The position numbers were made by a program, and so were the translations under genes. Under the pieces are notes generated by a model. The model saw nothing but the letters and a program-made list of their open reading frames with translations, searched no databases and was not told where the DNA came from. DNA of 64,000 nucleotides. Source: JACKFB01 sp041389525 (GTDB lineage Bacteria; Myxococcota_A; UBA9042; PHBI01; JACKFB01). Shown here piece after piece: positions 14,894 through 22,854 of the stretch (its first letter is position 1; each line of letters opens with the position of its first letter). The DNA lies in contig JAWKRR010000014.1 in the NCBI GenBank assembly GCA_041389525.1, positions 1 to 64,000 of the forward strand. The letters run 5' to 3'.

Positions 14894-16285
14894 ATGAACC
14901 GCATTTTCGTAGCTACCATCTCGCTGTTCGCGCTCCAGGCCTGTGTGTTTGGGACGTCGGGCGATGGGAAAACGACGACCATCAAGCCGGTCGGTACCTC
15001 GGGGGCAGACGGCGGCGACGTCAGCGCGGTCGGGTCAGGGGGCGATGTGGTGGTCGGGGCAGAGACCGGCCCCGCGGCGGATGTGCCGGCGAAGGATGTG
15101 CCGGAGAAGGGCGACCCCGATGTGGTCCCCGACACGCCAAGTCCGCCGGACGTGATCGGAGATCCTGACGTGCCCAAGCGGCCGGGGTGCGCTGAGGCCA
15201 ACGTCGAGTGCTGGGACCACAACGCCTGCTGCTCGGGCCTGTGTACCTACACGGGTTTTGATTACAGCCCCGGCGTGTGCAGCGTGCCGCAGCCGTCGGG
15301 CACGTACTGCCGCTCGGACGCGTGGTGTGAGAGCGGCAAGTGCAAGGGCGAGGTCTGCGCGCCCGAGGTGTGCTTGACGGAGGCGGCGACCTGCACGTGG
15401 AGTGCGGAGTGCTGCTCGGGCTTCTGCACGGTGGATGGCGCGGCCTATGTGCAGGGGGTGTGCGCGACGCCGCAGCCGCTGGGCTCGGCGTGTCAGTCGG
15501 ACAACGCGTGTGCCGAGGGCACCTGCATCGACGGGCTGTGCAACGACAACCCGTGCCCGTCCGGCGAGTGCCCGAACCAGTGCAAGCCCGCGCACCAGGA
15601 GTGCTGGAGCCACTTCGACTGCTGCACCGGGTTCTGCACCTACTCAGGATTCGACTACACGCCCGGGACCTGCCAGCCGCGGCAGCCGCTGGGCGGGTAC
15701 TGCGCGGGGGACCCCTGGTGCGCGAGCACGAAATGCCTCGACAACGTCTGCGTGCCGAAGGCGTGTCTGGCGGCCAAGGCGCCTTGCTACAACGCGTCGG
15801 CGTGCTGCAGCGGCCTGTGCACCTGGGACGGCAGCGAGGACGCCGGCGAGTGCAGCGCGCCGCAGGCCGCCGGGGTCGGGTGCAAGTCCGACGCGTGGTG
15901 CCAGTCCGGGATCTGCCAGAGCGGGAAGTGTCAGGCGGCGCCTGCGAAACCGACCTTCGCGTTGGTCTACAAGCAGGTCATCGAGGCGCGCGGCTGCACG
16001 ACGAACTTCTGCCACGGCTCGCCGGGGGCGCCGCTGGCGCTGCACACCGAGAAGGCCGCGTGGGACGACCTTGTGGGCGCGCCGAGCACCGAAGACTGGT
16101 GCATTCCCTTCCGCGTGCTGCCCGGAAAGCCCGAGGAGTCCATGCTGTGGCAGAAGGTGCGGCCGGTCACCAACGACGACACCGGGCCCTGGTGCGGGCC
16201 GAAGATGCCGCTGGGTACGCAGGGGCTGAGTCAGGCGGACGCGGACCTCATCAAGGCGTGGATCACCGCGGGCGCGGCGCCTTAA
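14894..16285 (+). CDS. Cys-rich repeat lipoprotein with C-terminal CX4CH haem-type domain
   Basis: A 463-residue lipoprotein (lipobox Leu-Gln-Ala-Cys, Cys17). A Gly/Asp/Pro linker (about 20-95) leads to repeated Cys-rich units (about 97-350) with the pattern Cys-Cys-(Ser/Thr)-Gly-x-Cys followed by Tyr-Cys-x-(Ser/Gly)-Asp-x-Trp-Cys; four to five copies are visible, and the first and third are closest to each other. The last 110 residues look like the small cytochrome-c-type domain of secreted myxobacterial/planctomycete proteins: Cys368-Thr-Thr-Asn-Phe-Cys373-His374-Gly, Met-Pro, and a final Leu-Ile-x-x-Trp-Ile-x-x-Gly-Ala. Spacing between haem Cys residues is four rather than two. It starts 10 bases after the DUF5989 gene, and its 3' end overlaps the convergent HEAT-like gene by 23 bases. 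Confidence 0.78.
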   Translation: MNRIFVATISLFALQACVFGTSGDGKTTTIKPVGTSGADGGDVSAVGSGGDVVVGAETGPAADVPAKDVPEKGDPDVVPDTPSPPDVIGDPDVPKRPGCAEANVECWDHNACCSGLCTYTGFDYSPGVCSVPQPSGTYCRSDAWCESGKCKGEVCAPEVCLTEAATCTWSAECCSGFCTVDGAAYVQGVCATPQPLGSACQSDNACAEGTCIDGLCNDNPCPSGECPNQCKPAHQECWSHFDCCTGFCTYSGFDYTPGTCQPRQPLGGYCAGDPWCASTKCLDNVCVPKACLAAKAPCYNASACCSGLCTWDGSEDAGECSAPQAAGVGCKSDAWCQSGICQSGKCQAAPAKPTFALVYKQVIEARGCTTNFCHGSPGAPLALHTEKAAWDDLVGAPSTEDWCIPFRVLPGKPEESMLWQKVRPVTNDDTGPWCGPKMPLGTQGLSQADADLIKAWITAGAAP

Positions 16286-17033
16286 AGCCAGGGAGCTGCT
16301 GGATGTTGGAGAAGCCGGTCTCGCTGAGGAACTTCGTTCTCGCGCGCTCCTGCAGCGCGCGCTGGGCGGCTGCGGCGGCCTCGAGGTCCGGCGGCATCGT
16401 CCCCCCCAGGACCTCCAGCGCGCGCCGAAACGCGTTGATGCCGCCGATGCCCATGGGGACCTCGCGCGGCTTCGACAGGTACACGCGCAACGCCTCGTAG
16501 ATGCTAGGCAGGGCCGCGGGATCTCCGTAGGCCGTGAGCGCGGTGACGGCCACCTCGGGATCGCGCGTCAGTCGATCGCACAGGATGCTGAAGATGCGCT
16601 CGTCCTTCACGCCGCAGTCCGACAGCGCCTCGGCGACGGCGGTGCGGGCGTCGGCGCGTTTGGTTCGCGCGTGGAGCGCGAGGGCGGGCTCGACCAGGGC
16701 CTCGCCAAACTTCCCCAGCGCGTCGATGCAGGTGCCATAGATTATCGAGTCCAGGTCGAGCTGTTCGACCAATTCGAGCAAGGGCTCCACCGCCCGCGCG
16801 TCACCCCGCTCGCCCAGAAGCGTCACCGCGTGTATCGGCACGTACCCGCCGCCCAACGCCTCCTCGTCGCCCAGATCTCGGTCGCAAGCCAGCGCGATCA
16901 ACAGCGGCACCGCGTCGTCGCCGTACTCGTCAACCACCGCCCGCGCCCGCTTCCCGAGCTTCGACCCATTGGCCGCGAGGAACTGGGTGAGGCGCCGAAG
17001 CGCGGCCGGGTCTGGCGTGGCGGCGGGGGGCAT
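16263..17033 (-). CDS. HEAT/armadillo-like repeat protein, cytoplasmic
   Basis: A 256-residue protein from an ATG with AGGAG 7 bases upstream. It has no signal peptide. Residues about 20-200 show repeated helical pairs such as Ala-Val-Pro-Leu-Leu-Ile-Ala-Leu, Ala-Val-x-Pro-Leu-Leu-Glu-Leu, Leu-Val-Glu-Pro-Ala-Leu-Ala-Leu and Ala-Leu-Thr-Ala-Tyr-Gly-Asp-Pro-Ala-Ala-Leu, typical of HEAT-like repeats that bind protein partners. The C-terminal 50 residues form a basic helix and a Pro-ending tail. No partner can be named. The stop codon lies inside the 3' end of the convergent 14894-16285 gene. Confidence 0.72.
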   Translation of the reverse strand: MPPAATPDPAALRRLTQFLAANGSKLGKRARAVVDEYGDDAVPLLIALACDRDLGDEEALGGGYVPIHAVTLLGERGDARAVEPLLELVEQLDLDSIIYGTCIDALGKFGEALVEPALALHARTKRADARTAVAEALSDCGVKDERIFSILCDRLTRDPEVAVTALTAYGDPAALPSIYEALRVYLSKPREVPMGIGGINAFRRALEVLGGTMPPDLEAAAAAQRALQERARTKFLSETGFSNIQQLPGFKAPRPR

Positions 17034-17124
17034 GGGGGGCTCCTGTGCCGTGGGAGGTTGAACCTATCGCGCCAGAGTCAGCTGCGCGTCAAGTGGCCGG
17101 CCCGTCCCCAACCGAAGCCGCGAA

Positions 17125-19542
17125 CTAGCCGCCGCCCAGCGCCTCTCGGAGCGCCTGTGCCTCGGGGCGGCGCAGGCCGTACCCGGTGTCTTCGATGTGG
17201 CGTTGGGCTTCGTAGACGAGGTCCAGCGCCCGCTCGCGGTCCTCGTCGGCGATGAGCCGGGCGCGCTCGAGCAGCGCGTCGACGAGGATCAGTCGCAGCG
17301 CCGCGAAGCGCGCGATGGCCTCGACTTCGTCCAGAGCCAGGGCCGCCGCGTCCGAGTCGCCCACAGCGCGCGCGACCTGCGCCTCGATCAGCACGGCGAG
17401 CGCGACGTCGACGAGGTGCCCACGGCGGCGGATGGCTGGCAGACCCGCGTCGAGCGCGGACTTCGCGCCCAGGGCATCGCCGGCCGCGAGTCGGGGGATG
17501 GCGAGCAGCACTTCGTGGCCGGGCACCGAGGATGCGGCGGTCTCCACCTCGCGCTCGACGTGCTCGAGCGCTAGACGAGCAGCCATGAGCTGAGCGCGTC
17601 GCACCTCCGGCTGGAGACTCCTTTGGAGCCTCGCGCGCCACGACCCATATTCGGGTGATCCCCAATATGGGTCGATGGTTCCTGGGCCATGGGCCAGCCA
17701 CACCGCTACCGACTGTCCGAACAGAGACGCGGTGTAGTCCGCCCACGAACCGGCGGGCCGGCGTGCCGTGGTCATGATGCTAACGGACAACTCCTCGCTC
17801 TTCTCGAGGCGTCCCCACTCCAGGAGCGCCCAAGCATCCCACGGGGTTTTCGGCACGAATGCCGTTGCCAGCGCGGTACGGCCGAGCCCGAGATCAGCCG
17901 TCGCGCACAAGTCGGCGAGCGCGGGGGAGAAGGCGAAGTCTCCGCCCGGTGGGAGCGACGAGAGACTCGTACTGAACGCGCCAATGCGGCTCAACTCCTC
18001 ATGTACGGACAGCGCCGGCGGAGCTGCGGCGCGCTCGTCTCGCGAGGAACCAGCCCAACGATGAGCGAGCTCTTGGCTCGCTGCCAGCAGCCGCTGGAAG
18101 GCCGCGGCGCCGGAGGTAGCGGCTTGGTGGGCGTGGTAGTCGGCCCACTCGTGATGTGCCCGGGCGAGATTCTCCGGGGTCGCCGTGGCTTGTATTTTGG
18201 CTTCGGTAAGGTAGTGCACGCTCACAAGTGGCGCGTCGCTCGGGCTCTCCAGAACCCCTCGTTCGGCGAGCGACGCCAGCACCTCGTCGAGATCCAGGTC
18301 GGCATTGCTCGGAAGCTGTGCCAGTGCGTCACGTTCGACGTAGCCGAAGCCACACGCGATGGTCAGCAGCACGGATTGGGCGGCACTCCCCGCGTCGGCG
18401 AGGGCCTCGGTGAGCGCCGGGAGGTCCGAATCCACGCCCGCGCCGAGCAGCGACGGCGCGCGTTCGCCTGTCTCCGAAAACGCAGCCGGGCCGACCGCCA
18501 CGAGCGAGCAACCCGGTGCCACGCCCTCGTCGAGCGGTCGCTCCAGCGTCAGAACGATCAGGGACGAACCGGAAGAGGAAGCCGCCCCGAGCAGCGCGTT
18601 GATGTCGAATCGACCGGTCCCACCTCCAAACGCGCTGAGCCGCTCGACTCCGTCCAGAAACAGGATGCCCTGCCGCGCCTTAAGATGGGCTGCCAGGGCC
18701 TGCGCTCGTTGCCAGGGCGACAGCGCTTCGCCCGCTCGGCCCATCCACGCTTGGACCTCATGCCAGAACCAGTCGGTAGGCGAAAACACCGAGCGGCCGA
18801 GTGGCTGCTCGTCGAATGACCACCAGAATTGGGGGCGCCCCGGCTCCGCCCGGTCTCGCAGCCAAGTCCGTGCCAGCGCGGTCTTGCCCGTGCCGGGCCA
18901 GCCGACCAAGGCCAGCACGCCGCCTCTCGCATTCGCCTCGTCCATCGCGTCAAGCTCGCGCTCACGCCCGAAGATGGGGCGCTGGACGATGGTGGGCCAG
19001 AGGTAGGGGAGGGGCGCGTGCGCGAGGCGGTCCTGCTTTGGAAGCGCGCGCGGCGGTGTCGCACGGCGAGCGGGCTCGGGCCGCGCCGGGACGCGGAAGG
19101 TCATCGACGACCAAGCGCGTAAGTCCGTGGTCTGGCGTGCGGCGTCCCGGAACTGGGCCGCTTCGATGAACAGGATGATCTGCAGTCCCAGCACGCGGAT
19201 GCGGTCGCGGGCTGCATTGAAATCATCGAGCGCCCGCGTTCGCTCCGGGGCGCTCAGTCGGCCCAGCCCCATCACCAAGCGGCGTCGCTTCCCGACGGCG
19301 AGGGGGTCGTCGACGCCCAAGATGCAGGTCTCGACGGGACCGCGGGCAGCCAGCCATTCGCGCAGACGCTCGGCGTCCGTCTCGTCGCGCCCCAGGGCGA
19401 GCACCACCAGCGCCTGGTCGCCGGCCAACTCGAGCAGCTGCTGCAACTCGTCCCACGCCGGGTCGGGTGCGCCTATGGCCGTCGCTCCTCGGTGGAGCGC
19501 TGTTCGAGGCGACTCAAGACCATCGGATGCGGTCGGCACCAC
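17125..19542 (-). CDS. STAND-type P-loop NTPase with N-terminal sensor/effector-like domain and helical C-terminus
   Basis: About 805 residues from the GTG at 19542, which overlaps the upstream ATPase gene by 70 bases; no clear ribosome site precedes it, and a GAGGAG lies just before the upstream stop without a standard start codon at proper spacing, so the true start is uncertain. Residues about 30-150 form a small alpha/beta domain ending Phe-Asn-x-Ala-Arg-Asp-Arg-Ile and a Leu-Arg-Ala-Trp-Ser-Ser-x-x-Phe motif, known to me from the N-termini of predicted STAND proteins. The NTPase has Walker A Gly214-Trp-Pro-Gly-Thr-Gly-Lys-Thr and Walker B Gly-Ile-Leu-Phe-Leu-Asp-Gly-Val-Glu (about 292-300). 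Residues about 500-800 are helical, TPR-like. STAND proteins act as ligand-triggered switches in signalling or defence. Confidence 0.75.
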   Translation of the reverse strand: MVPTASDGLESPRTALHRGATAIGAPDPAWDELQQLLELAGDQALVVLALGRDETDAERLREWLAARGPVETCILGVDDPLAVGKRRRLVMGLGRLSAPERTRALDDFNAARDRIRVLGLQIILFIEAAQFRDAARQTTDLRAWSSMTFRVPARPEPARRATPPRALPKQDRLAHAPLPYLWPTIVQRPIFGRERELDAMDEANARGGVLALVGWPGTGKTALARTWLRDRAEPGRPQFWWSFDEQPLGRSVFSPTDWFWHEVQAWMGRAGEALSPWQRAQALAAHLKARQGILFLDGVERLSAFGGGTGRFDINALLGAASSSGSSLIVLTLERPLDEGVAPGCSLVAVGPAAFSETGERAPSLLGAGVDSDLPALTEALADAGSAAQSVLLTIACGFGYVERDALAQLPSNADLDLDEVLASLAERGVLESPSDAPLVSVHYLTEAKIQATATPENLARAHHEWADYHAHQAATSGAAAFQRLLAASQELAHRWAGSSRDERAAAPPALSVHEELSRIGAFSTSLSSLPPGGDFAFSPALADLCATADLGLGRTALATAFVPKTPWDAWALLEWGRLEKSEELSVSIMTTARRPAGSWADYTASLFGQSVAVWLAHGPGTIDPYWGSPEYGSWRARLQRSLQPEVRRAQLMAARLALEHVEREVETAASSVPGHEVLLAIPRLAAGDALGAKSALDAGLPAIRRRGHLVDVALAVLIEAQVARAVGDSDAAALALDEVEAIARFAALRLILVDALLERARLIADEDRERALDLVYEAQRHIEDTGYGLRRPEAQALREALGGG

Positions 19543-20801
19543 GGAGCGCCGTTGTCATAGATAAGGATAAGGTTGTCATTGAGCAGGTGGTCAACCTCAT
19601 CCCCACCCGGCCGCTGCTTAGTTTTGAGCGTCTCGATGAGCAGGTTCTCCCTGCCGAGGTCGAGAAGATCGAGGTACTCGAGGCGACGGCGCTGAATCCC
19701 GGCGTCGATGTCTTCGGGGCGCAGGGAGCTGCCCGCTTCATCACCGGTCTTCACCACAGCGCGCCGGAAGATGTGCATGAAATCTCGCACCAATCCGCCG
19801 CTCTGCTCGATTGCGACGTCGACGGTGGAATCGCGCCTATCACCACCGGGGAGAACCTTCGCCGGGTCGAGGTTTGCGCTGATGATTCGCCGACGCAGCA
19901 CCTCCCACATCGAATCGTATGCCGAGGGCTCCATCGACCCATCGCGGTGAATGATGCCGAAGAGCCCAAGGCGCAGCATCTGAAAGCCCTCGCCACCGGA
20001 AAACCCCACCTGGAACCGGAGCGACGGAGGCGCGGAGAACACCAAGTCGAGGCTGTTCACCTCGCGGCAACTCAACACGCCGCTGCAGAAGAGGTCGCGG
20101 ATTTGCTCTTCGTCGCGGACTTTGTCCAGCCCGTCGACGAGGACCAAGAGGCGTTTGCCGCTGCGCTCGCGGGCCAACTGGACGACATCGCGGAGCAGGT
20201 CGATGAGCTCGCGGGCCTGCGGCGCGTTGGGAGGCAGGGGGCGTCCGCTCCCTGGCAGCGAGAGCCTGGGAGCCGCGGCGCTCGCCAGCGCACCCGCTGC
20301 AGTCGCCGCGGCAGCGGCTGGGACCGACAACGCGATCCCCGCGACCGCGGTCGCCAGCCCCGAGAGCAGCGCAGCGAGGTCGATCTCCGCGTGCTGCTCG
20401 TCCTCGACGAGGCCACGGTAAACTCGCGCCAGACGCTCCTCCAGCGCTCTGGACTGCGCTCCAGATGCGCCCGAACTTCCCAAGATCGCGGTCGCCACGA
20501 GGAAGACCACTTGGCCGGCGGTCAACGCCCGTACATCGAATTGCGCGAAGAGATCGACCAACAGGGTCACACGCCGCGCGTCACCCTCCATCTGCTGCAG
20601 GAACCGGTAGAGTTCCGTGCTCTTGCCGCTGCCCACGGCGCCGGCGAGCAGGAAGCGTCGCGGGCCTGAAAACGACAACTCCTCCATCAGCTCTTCGGTT
20701 ACGGAACCCGCTCGCGGGACATACAAACCCGCCGTGTCGCGCCGCAGCGGCTGCTGGGGATCGAACGCCGTAAAGAGCGCCTGCCGTGTGTGTTGGTCCA
20801 T
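19473..20801 (-). CDS. P-loop ATPase with hydrophobic insert, partner of the STAND NTPase
   Basis: A 442-residue protein. Walker A is Gly54-Ala-Val-Gly-Ser-Gly-Lys-Ser-Thr62 and Walker B is Leu-Leu-Val-Leu-Val-Asp-Gly-Leu-Asp (about 218-226). Between them lies a long insert with an Ala-rich hydrophobic segment (about 141-180), a layout seen in KAP-type P-loop NTPases, where membrane helices are inserted between the two motifs. The N-terminus (Phe-Asp-Pro-Gln-Gln-Pro-Leu, Tyr-Val-Pro-Arg) resembles the start of AAA-like sensor ATPases. The 3' end overlaps the STAND gene by 70 bases, so the two are co-transcribed and perhaps translationally coupled. No obvious ribosome site precedes the ATG. 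Function unknown; the pair could sense and respond to a stress or invader. Confidence 0.72.
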   Translation of the reverse strand: MDQHTRQALFTAFDPQQPLRRDTAGLYVPRAGSVTEELMEELSFSGPRRFLLAGAVGSGKSTELYRFLQQMEGDARRVTLLVDLFAQFDVRALTAGQVVFLVATAILGSSGASGAQSRALEERLARVYRGLVEDEQHAEIDLAALLSGLATAVAGIALSVPAAAAATAAGALASAAAPRLSLPGSGRPLPPNAPQARELIDLLRDVVQLARERSGKRLLVLVDGLDKVRDEEQIRDLFCSGVLSCREVNSLDLVFSAPPSLRFQVGFSGGEGFQMLRLGLFGIIHRDGSMEPSAYDSMWEVLRRRIISANLDPAKVLPGGDRRDSTVDVAIEQSGGLVRDFMHIFRRAVVKTGDEAGSSLRPEDIDAGIQRRRLEYLDLLDLGRENLLIETLKTKQRPGGDEVDHLLNDNLILIYDNGAPWCRPHPMVLSRLEQRSTEERRP

Positions 20802-20875
20802 GCGCGGATCTTAGCAGCTAGCCTGCATTTCCCGCCAGGAGGATGCTCCGAAGCGTCGGTCGGCGCCTCCCCGTT

Positions 20876-22801
20876 TCATTGAACCGTGACCGACACCGTC
20901 TCGTCCAGGGTGAGCACTCGCGGCGTGAAGGTGGCGTCGGAGTAGCGGTAGGTTGCCTCGAGTCGGATGGTCAGGCTCTCGCCGGGGGCGGCTGTGGGGT
21001 CGATGACCAGGACCTTCTTCGCGCGGGTGTCTTGGTGCAGGACGGGGGCGCTCTGGCCGGCGGTGATGGTGACGGCGGGGATGACGAGGCGGCCGGTGGT
21101 GCCGCCTTGGAGGCCCTCGATGCGGTAGTGCAGCTCGATGGTGCCTTTCTTGCTGGCGGTGGCGGTGATCTCGGAGACCACGAGGGCGTCGGGGGCGTCG
21201 GCGAACTGGGCGAGGTCGACGACGCCGTCCTGGTCGAGGTCCATGTAGCCGATCTCGCCGCGCAGCACGCCGTCGGTCGGGGGGCCGTAGCCGCCGAGGT
21301 TGTCGCCCATGAGGTCGACCCGGTAGCGGAAGCGGGCGCCGAGGTCGAGGTAGAGATCGCTGGCGCCGTAGGTGTGGCCTAGCTCGTGGGCGAAGAGGAG
21401 CGGGATGCTGGCGGTGTGGGAGCCGATGCGGCCGCCGGTGGCCGCTTGGGCGGTGGAGCCCAGCAGGTCGATGACCGGGCTGACCACGACCACCTTGTCG
21501 TAGTCGGCGAAGGGGGCGCAGCCTTGCGCGTCGAGGTGGGCCTCGAGGGCGTCGAAGTAGTCGTTAAAAAAGTAGCTGCTGCCTGAGTAAAAGTCCTCGG
21601 TGACGAGGCCGGCGCGCACGGTCCACTGCAGCGACAGGGTGTCGCGGCCGAGGCGGGCTTGGGAGACCTCGTCGAACCAGGCCTCGACTTGCTCAAGCTG
21701 GTAGGCGGGGCCGAGGGTCTCGGAGCGGTCGGCGCAGACGTCGCCGGTGGTCAGGTCGGGCTGGTCTACCAGCACCAGCACGATGCGCTGGTGGCCGGTC
21801 GGGGCGTTGTTGGCCCAGCTAAAATTGGGGGCCTCGGCCATGCAGCGGCCGTCGACGCAGGCGATGCCGAAGCAGTCCGCCGACGTGCAGCAGGTCGCGC
21901 CCGGGTAGAAGACGTCGTCGCAGCAGGCCGCGGAGACGTAGTAGCCCCCGATGGGCGTGCCGCAGGCGGGGTCGGGGCACCAGGAGGTCGGGAAGTGCTG
22001 CCCGCCGCAGGAGGGGCCGTCGGCGGAGCCGAAGCCGATGATGCCGGGGACCGACCAGCCCTTGCCGTCGACGCGGACGGTCAGGATGTTCCAGGTCCAC
22101 GGCTCGAACACGTTGGCGCGCGTGGGGAGCAGCGTGACGTCCAACGATTTGGACGCGCCCGGGGGCAGGGTGATCCCCGCGAGGCCTTCGAAGTCGGTGG
22201 CCTGCACGGCCCAGTCGGGCGAGACCTCGAGCGCGACGAAGGCGCTCAGGCTCCCGCCCGTGTCGTTTGTCGCGGTCAGGGTGAGGGTCACCGGCTCGCC
22301 CGCGGGGCTGACCTCGCTGTGCCCGTCGACGTGCCAACGCATCCCGCCGAGCACCCCGTCGGCGGGGGTCACCTCGCCCGGTGGGGTCGGCCAGCACAGG
22401 CCGTAAGCGACCGTGCCGAGGCAGGCCAGCTCGGGGTCCTGGAGTACGCACGTGCCGGGGCAGAGGCCGTCCACCGTGAGGCGCGACCCGCAGGCCTCGC
22501 CGGGTTCGCAGGCGACCGGAGGCGGCTCGACGGTGTCGGCGTCGGCCTCCGAGTCCGCGCTGGAGTCCGCGTCCGCGTCCGCGTCTGGCCCGGCGTCGAA
22601 GTCCAGCCCGAGATCGGCGGCTGAGTCAGCATCTGTCAGCGCGTCTGCGTCGGCATCCGCGTCCGCGCCCACGTCCGCGCCCACGTCCGCGCCCACGTCC
22701 GCGCCCACGTCCGCGCCCGCGCCCACGTCGCGCGCTCCCGATCCGCCGGAGCAGCCCGAGAGCGCGAAGCAGATGACCACCACGGCGAATCGGCAGGACA
22801 T
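20876..22801 (-). CDS. Secreted zinc metallopeptidase-like lipoprotein (HExxHxxGxxD)
   Basis: A 641-residue protein from the ATG at 22801, which gives the lipobox Leu-Ser-Gly-Cys (Cys17); the frame upstream lacks export features. A low-complexity Asp/Ala/Val linker (about 27-85; DNA repeat at 22661-22720) is followed by a Cys-containing segment and a beta-rich Ig-like domain (about 140-245). After another Cys-rich patch, residues about 330-540 form the catalytic region: His472-Glu-Leu-Gly-His476-Thr-Tyr-Gly-Ala-Ser-Asp482 is a zincin site with Asp as third ligand, as in M6 (immune inhibitor A-like) and snapalysin types, and Asp-Leu-Met-Gly-Asp follows at the Met-turn position. The C-terminal part is beta-rich. 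It lies 53 bases downstream of the arylsulfotransferase-like gene on the same strand. Confidence 0.8.
   Translation of the reverse strand: MSCRFAVVVICFALSGCSGGSGARDVGAGADVGADVGADVGADVGADADADADALTDADSAADLGLDFDAGPDADADADSSADSEADADTVEPPPVACEPGEACGSRLTVDGLCPGTCVLQDPELACLGTVAYGLCWPTPPGEVTPADGVLGGMRWHVDGHSEVSPAGEPVTLTLTATNDTGGSLSAFVALEVSPDWAVQATDFEGLAGITLPPGASKSLDVTLLPTRANVFEPWTWNILTVRVDGKGWSVPGIIGFGSADGPSCGGQHFPTSWCPDPACGTPIGGYYVSAACCDDVFYPGATCCTSADCFGIACVDGRCMAEAPNFSWANNAPTGHQRIVLVLVDQPDLTTGDVCADRSETLGPAYQLEQVEAWFDEVSQARLGRDTLSLQWTVRAGLVTEDFYSGSSYFFNDYFDALEAHLDAQGCAPFADYDKVVVVSPVIDLLGSTAQAATGGRIGSHTASIPLLFAHELGHTYGASDLYLDLGARFRYRVDLMGDNLGGYGPPTDGVLRGEIGYMDLDQDGVVDLAQFADAPDALVVSEITATASKKGTIELHYRIEGLQGGTTGRLVIPAVTITAGQSAPVLHQDTRAKKVLVIDPTAAPGESLTIRLEATYRYSDATFTPRVLTLDETVSVTVQ
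22661..22720 (-). repeat. 12-bp tandem repeat encoding Asp-Val-Gly-Ala units
   Basis: The unit GTCCGCGCCCAC begins at 22661, 22673, 22685 and 22697, with a degenerate fifth copy at 22709. In frame it encodes Asp-Val-Gly-Ala repeats in the linker of the metallopeptidase; a looser 6-bp Asp-Ala repeat lies on its other side. Confidence 0.85.
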
Positions 22802-22854
22802 AGCTGGCGATTCTAGCCCAGCCCGCACCAGCGTCGCCAGCCCGCGCCGCCCGT

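Noticed and set aside
12934..15222. A 762-codon minus-strand open frame opposite the carbamoyltransferase
   Set aside because: The plus strand has an unambiguous enzyme with overlapping gene boundaries; the minus frame is an Arg/Ala-rich shadow.
19521..19523. ATG near the end of the P-loop ATPase gene as a start for the STAND gene
   Set aside because: It is in the frame of the upstream ATPase, not in that of the STAND protein.
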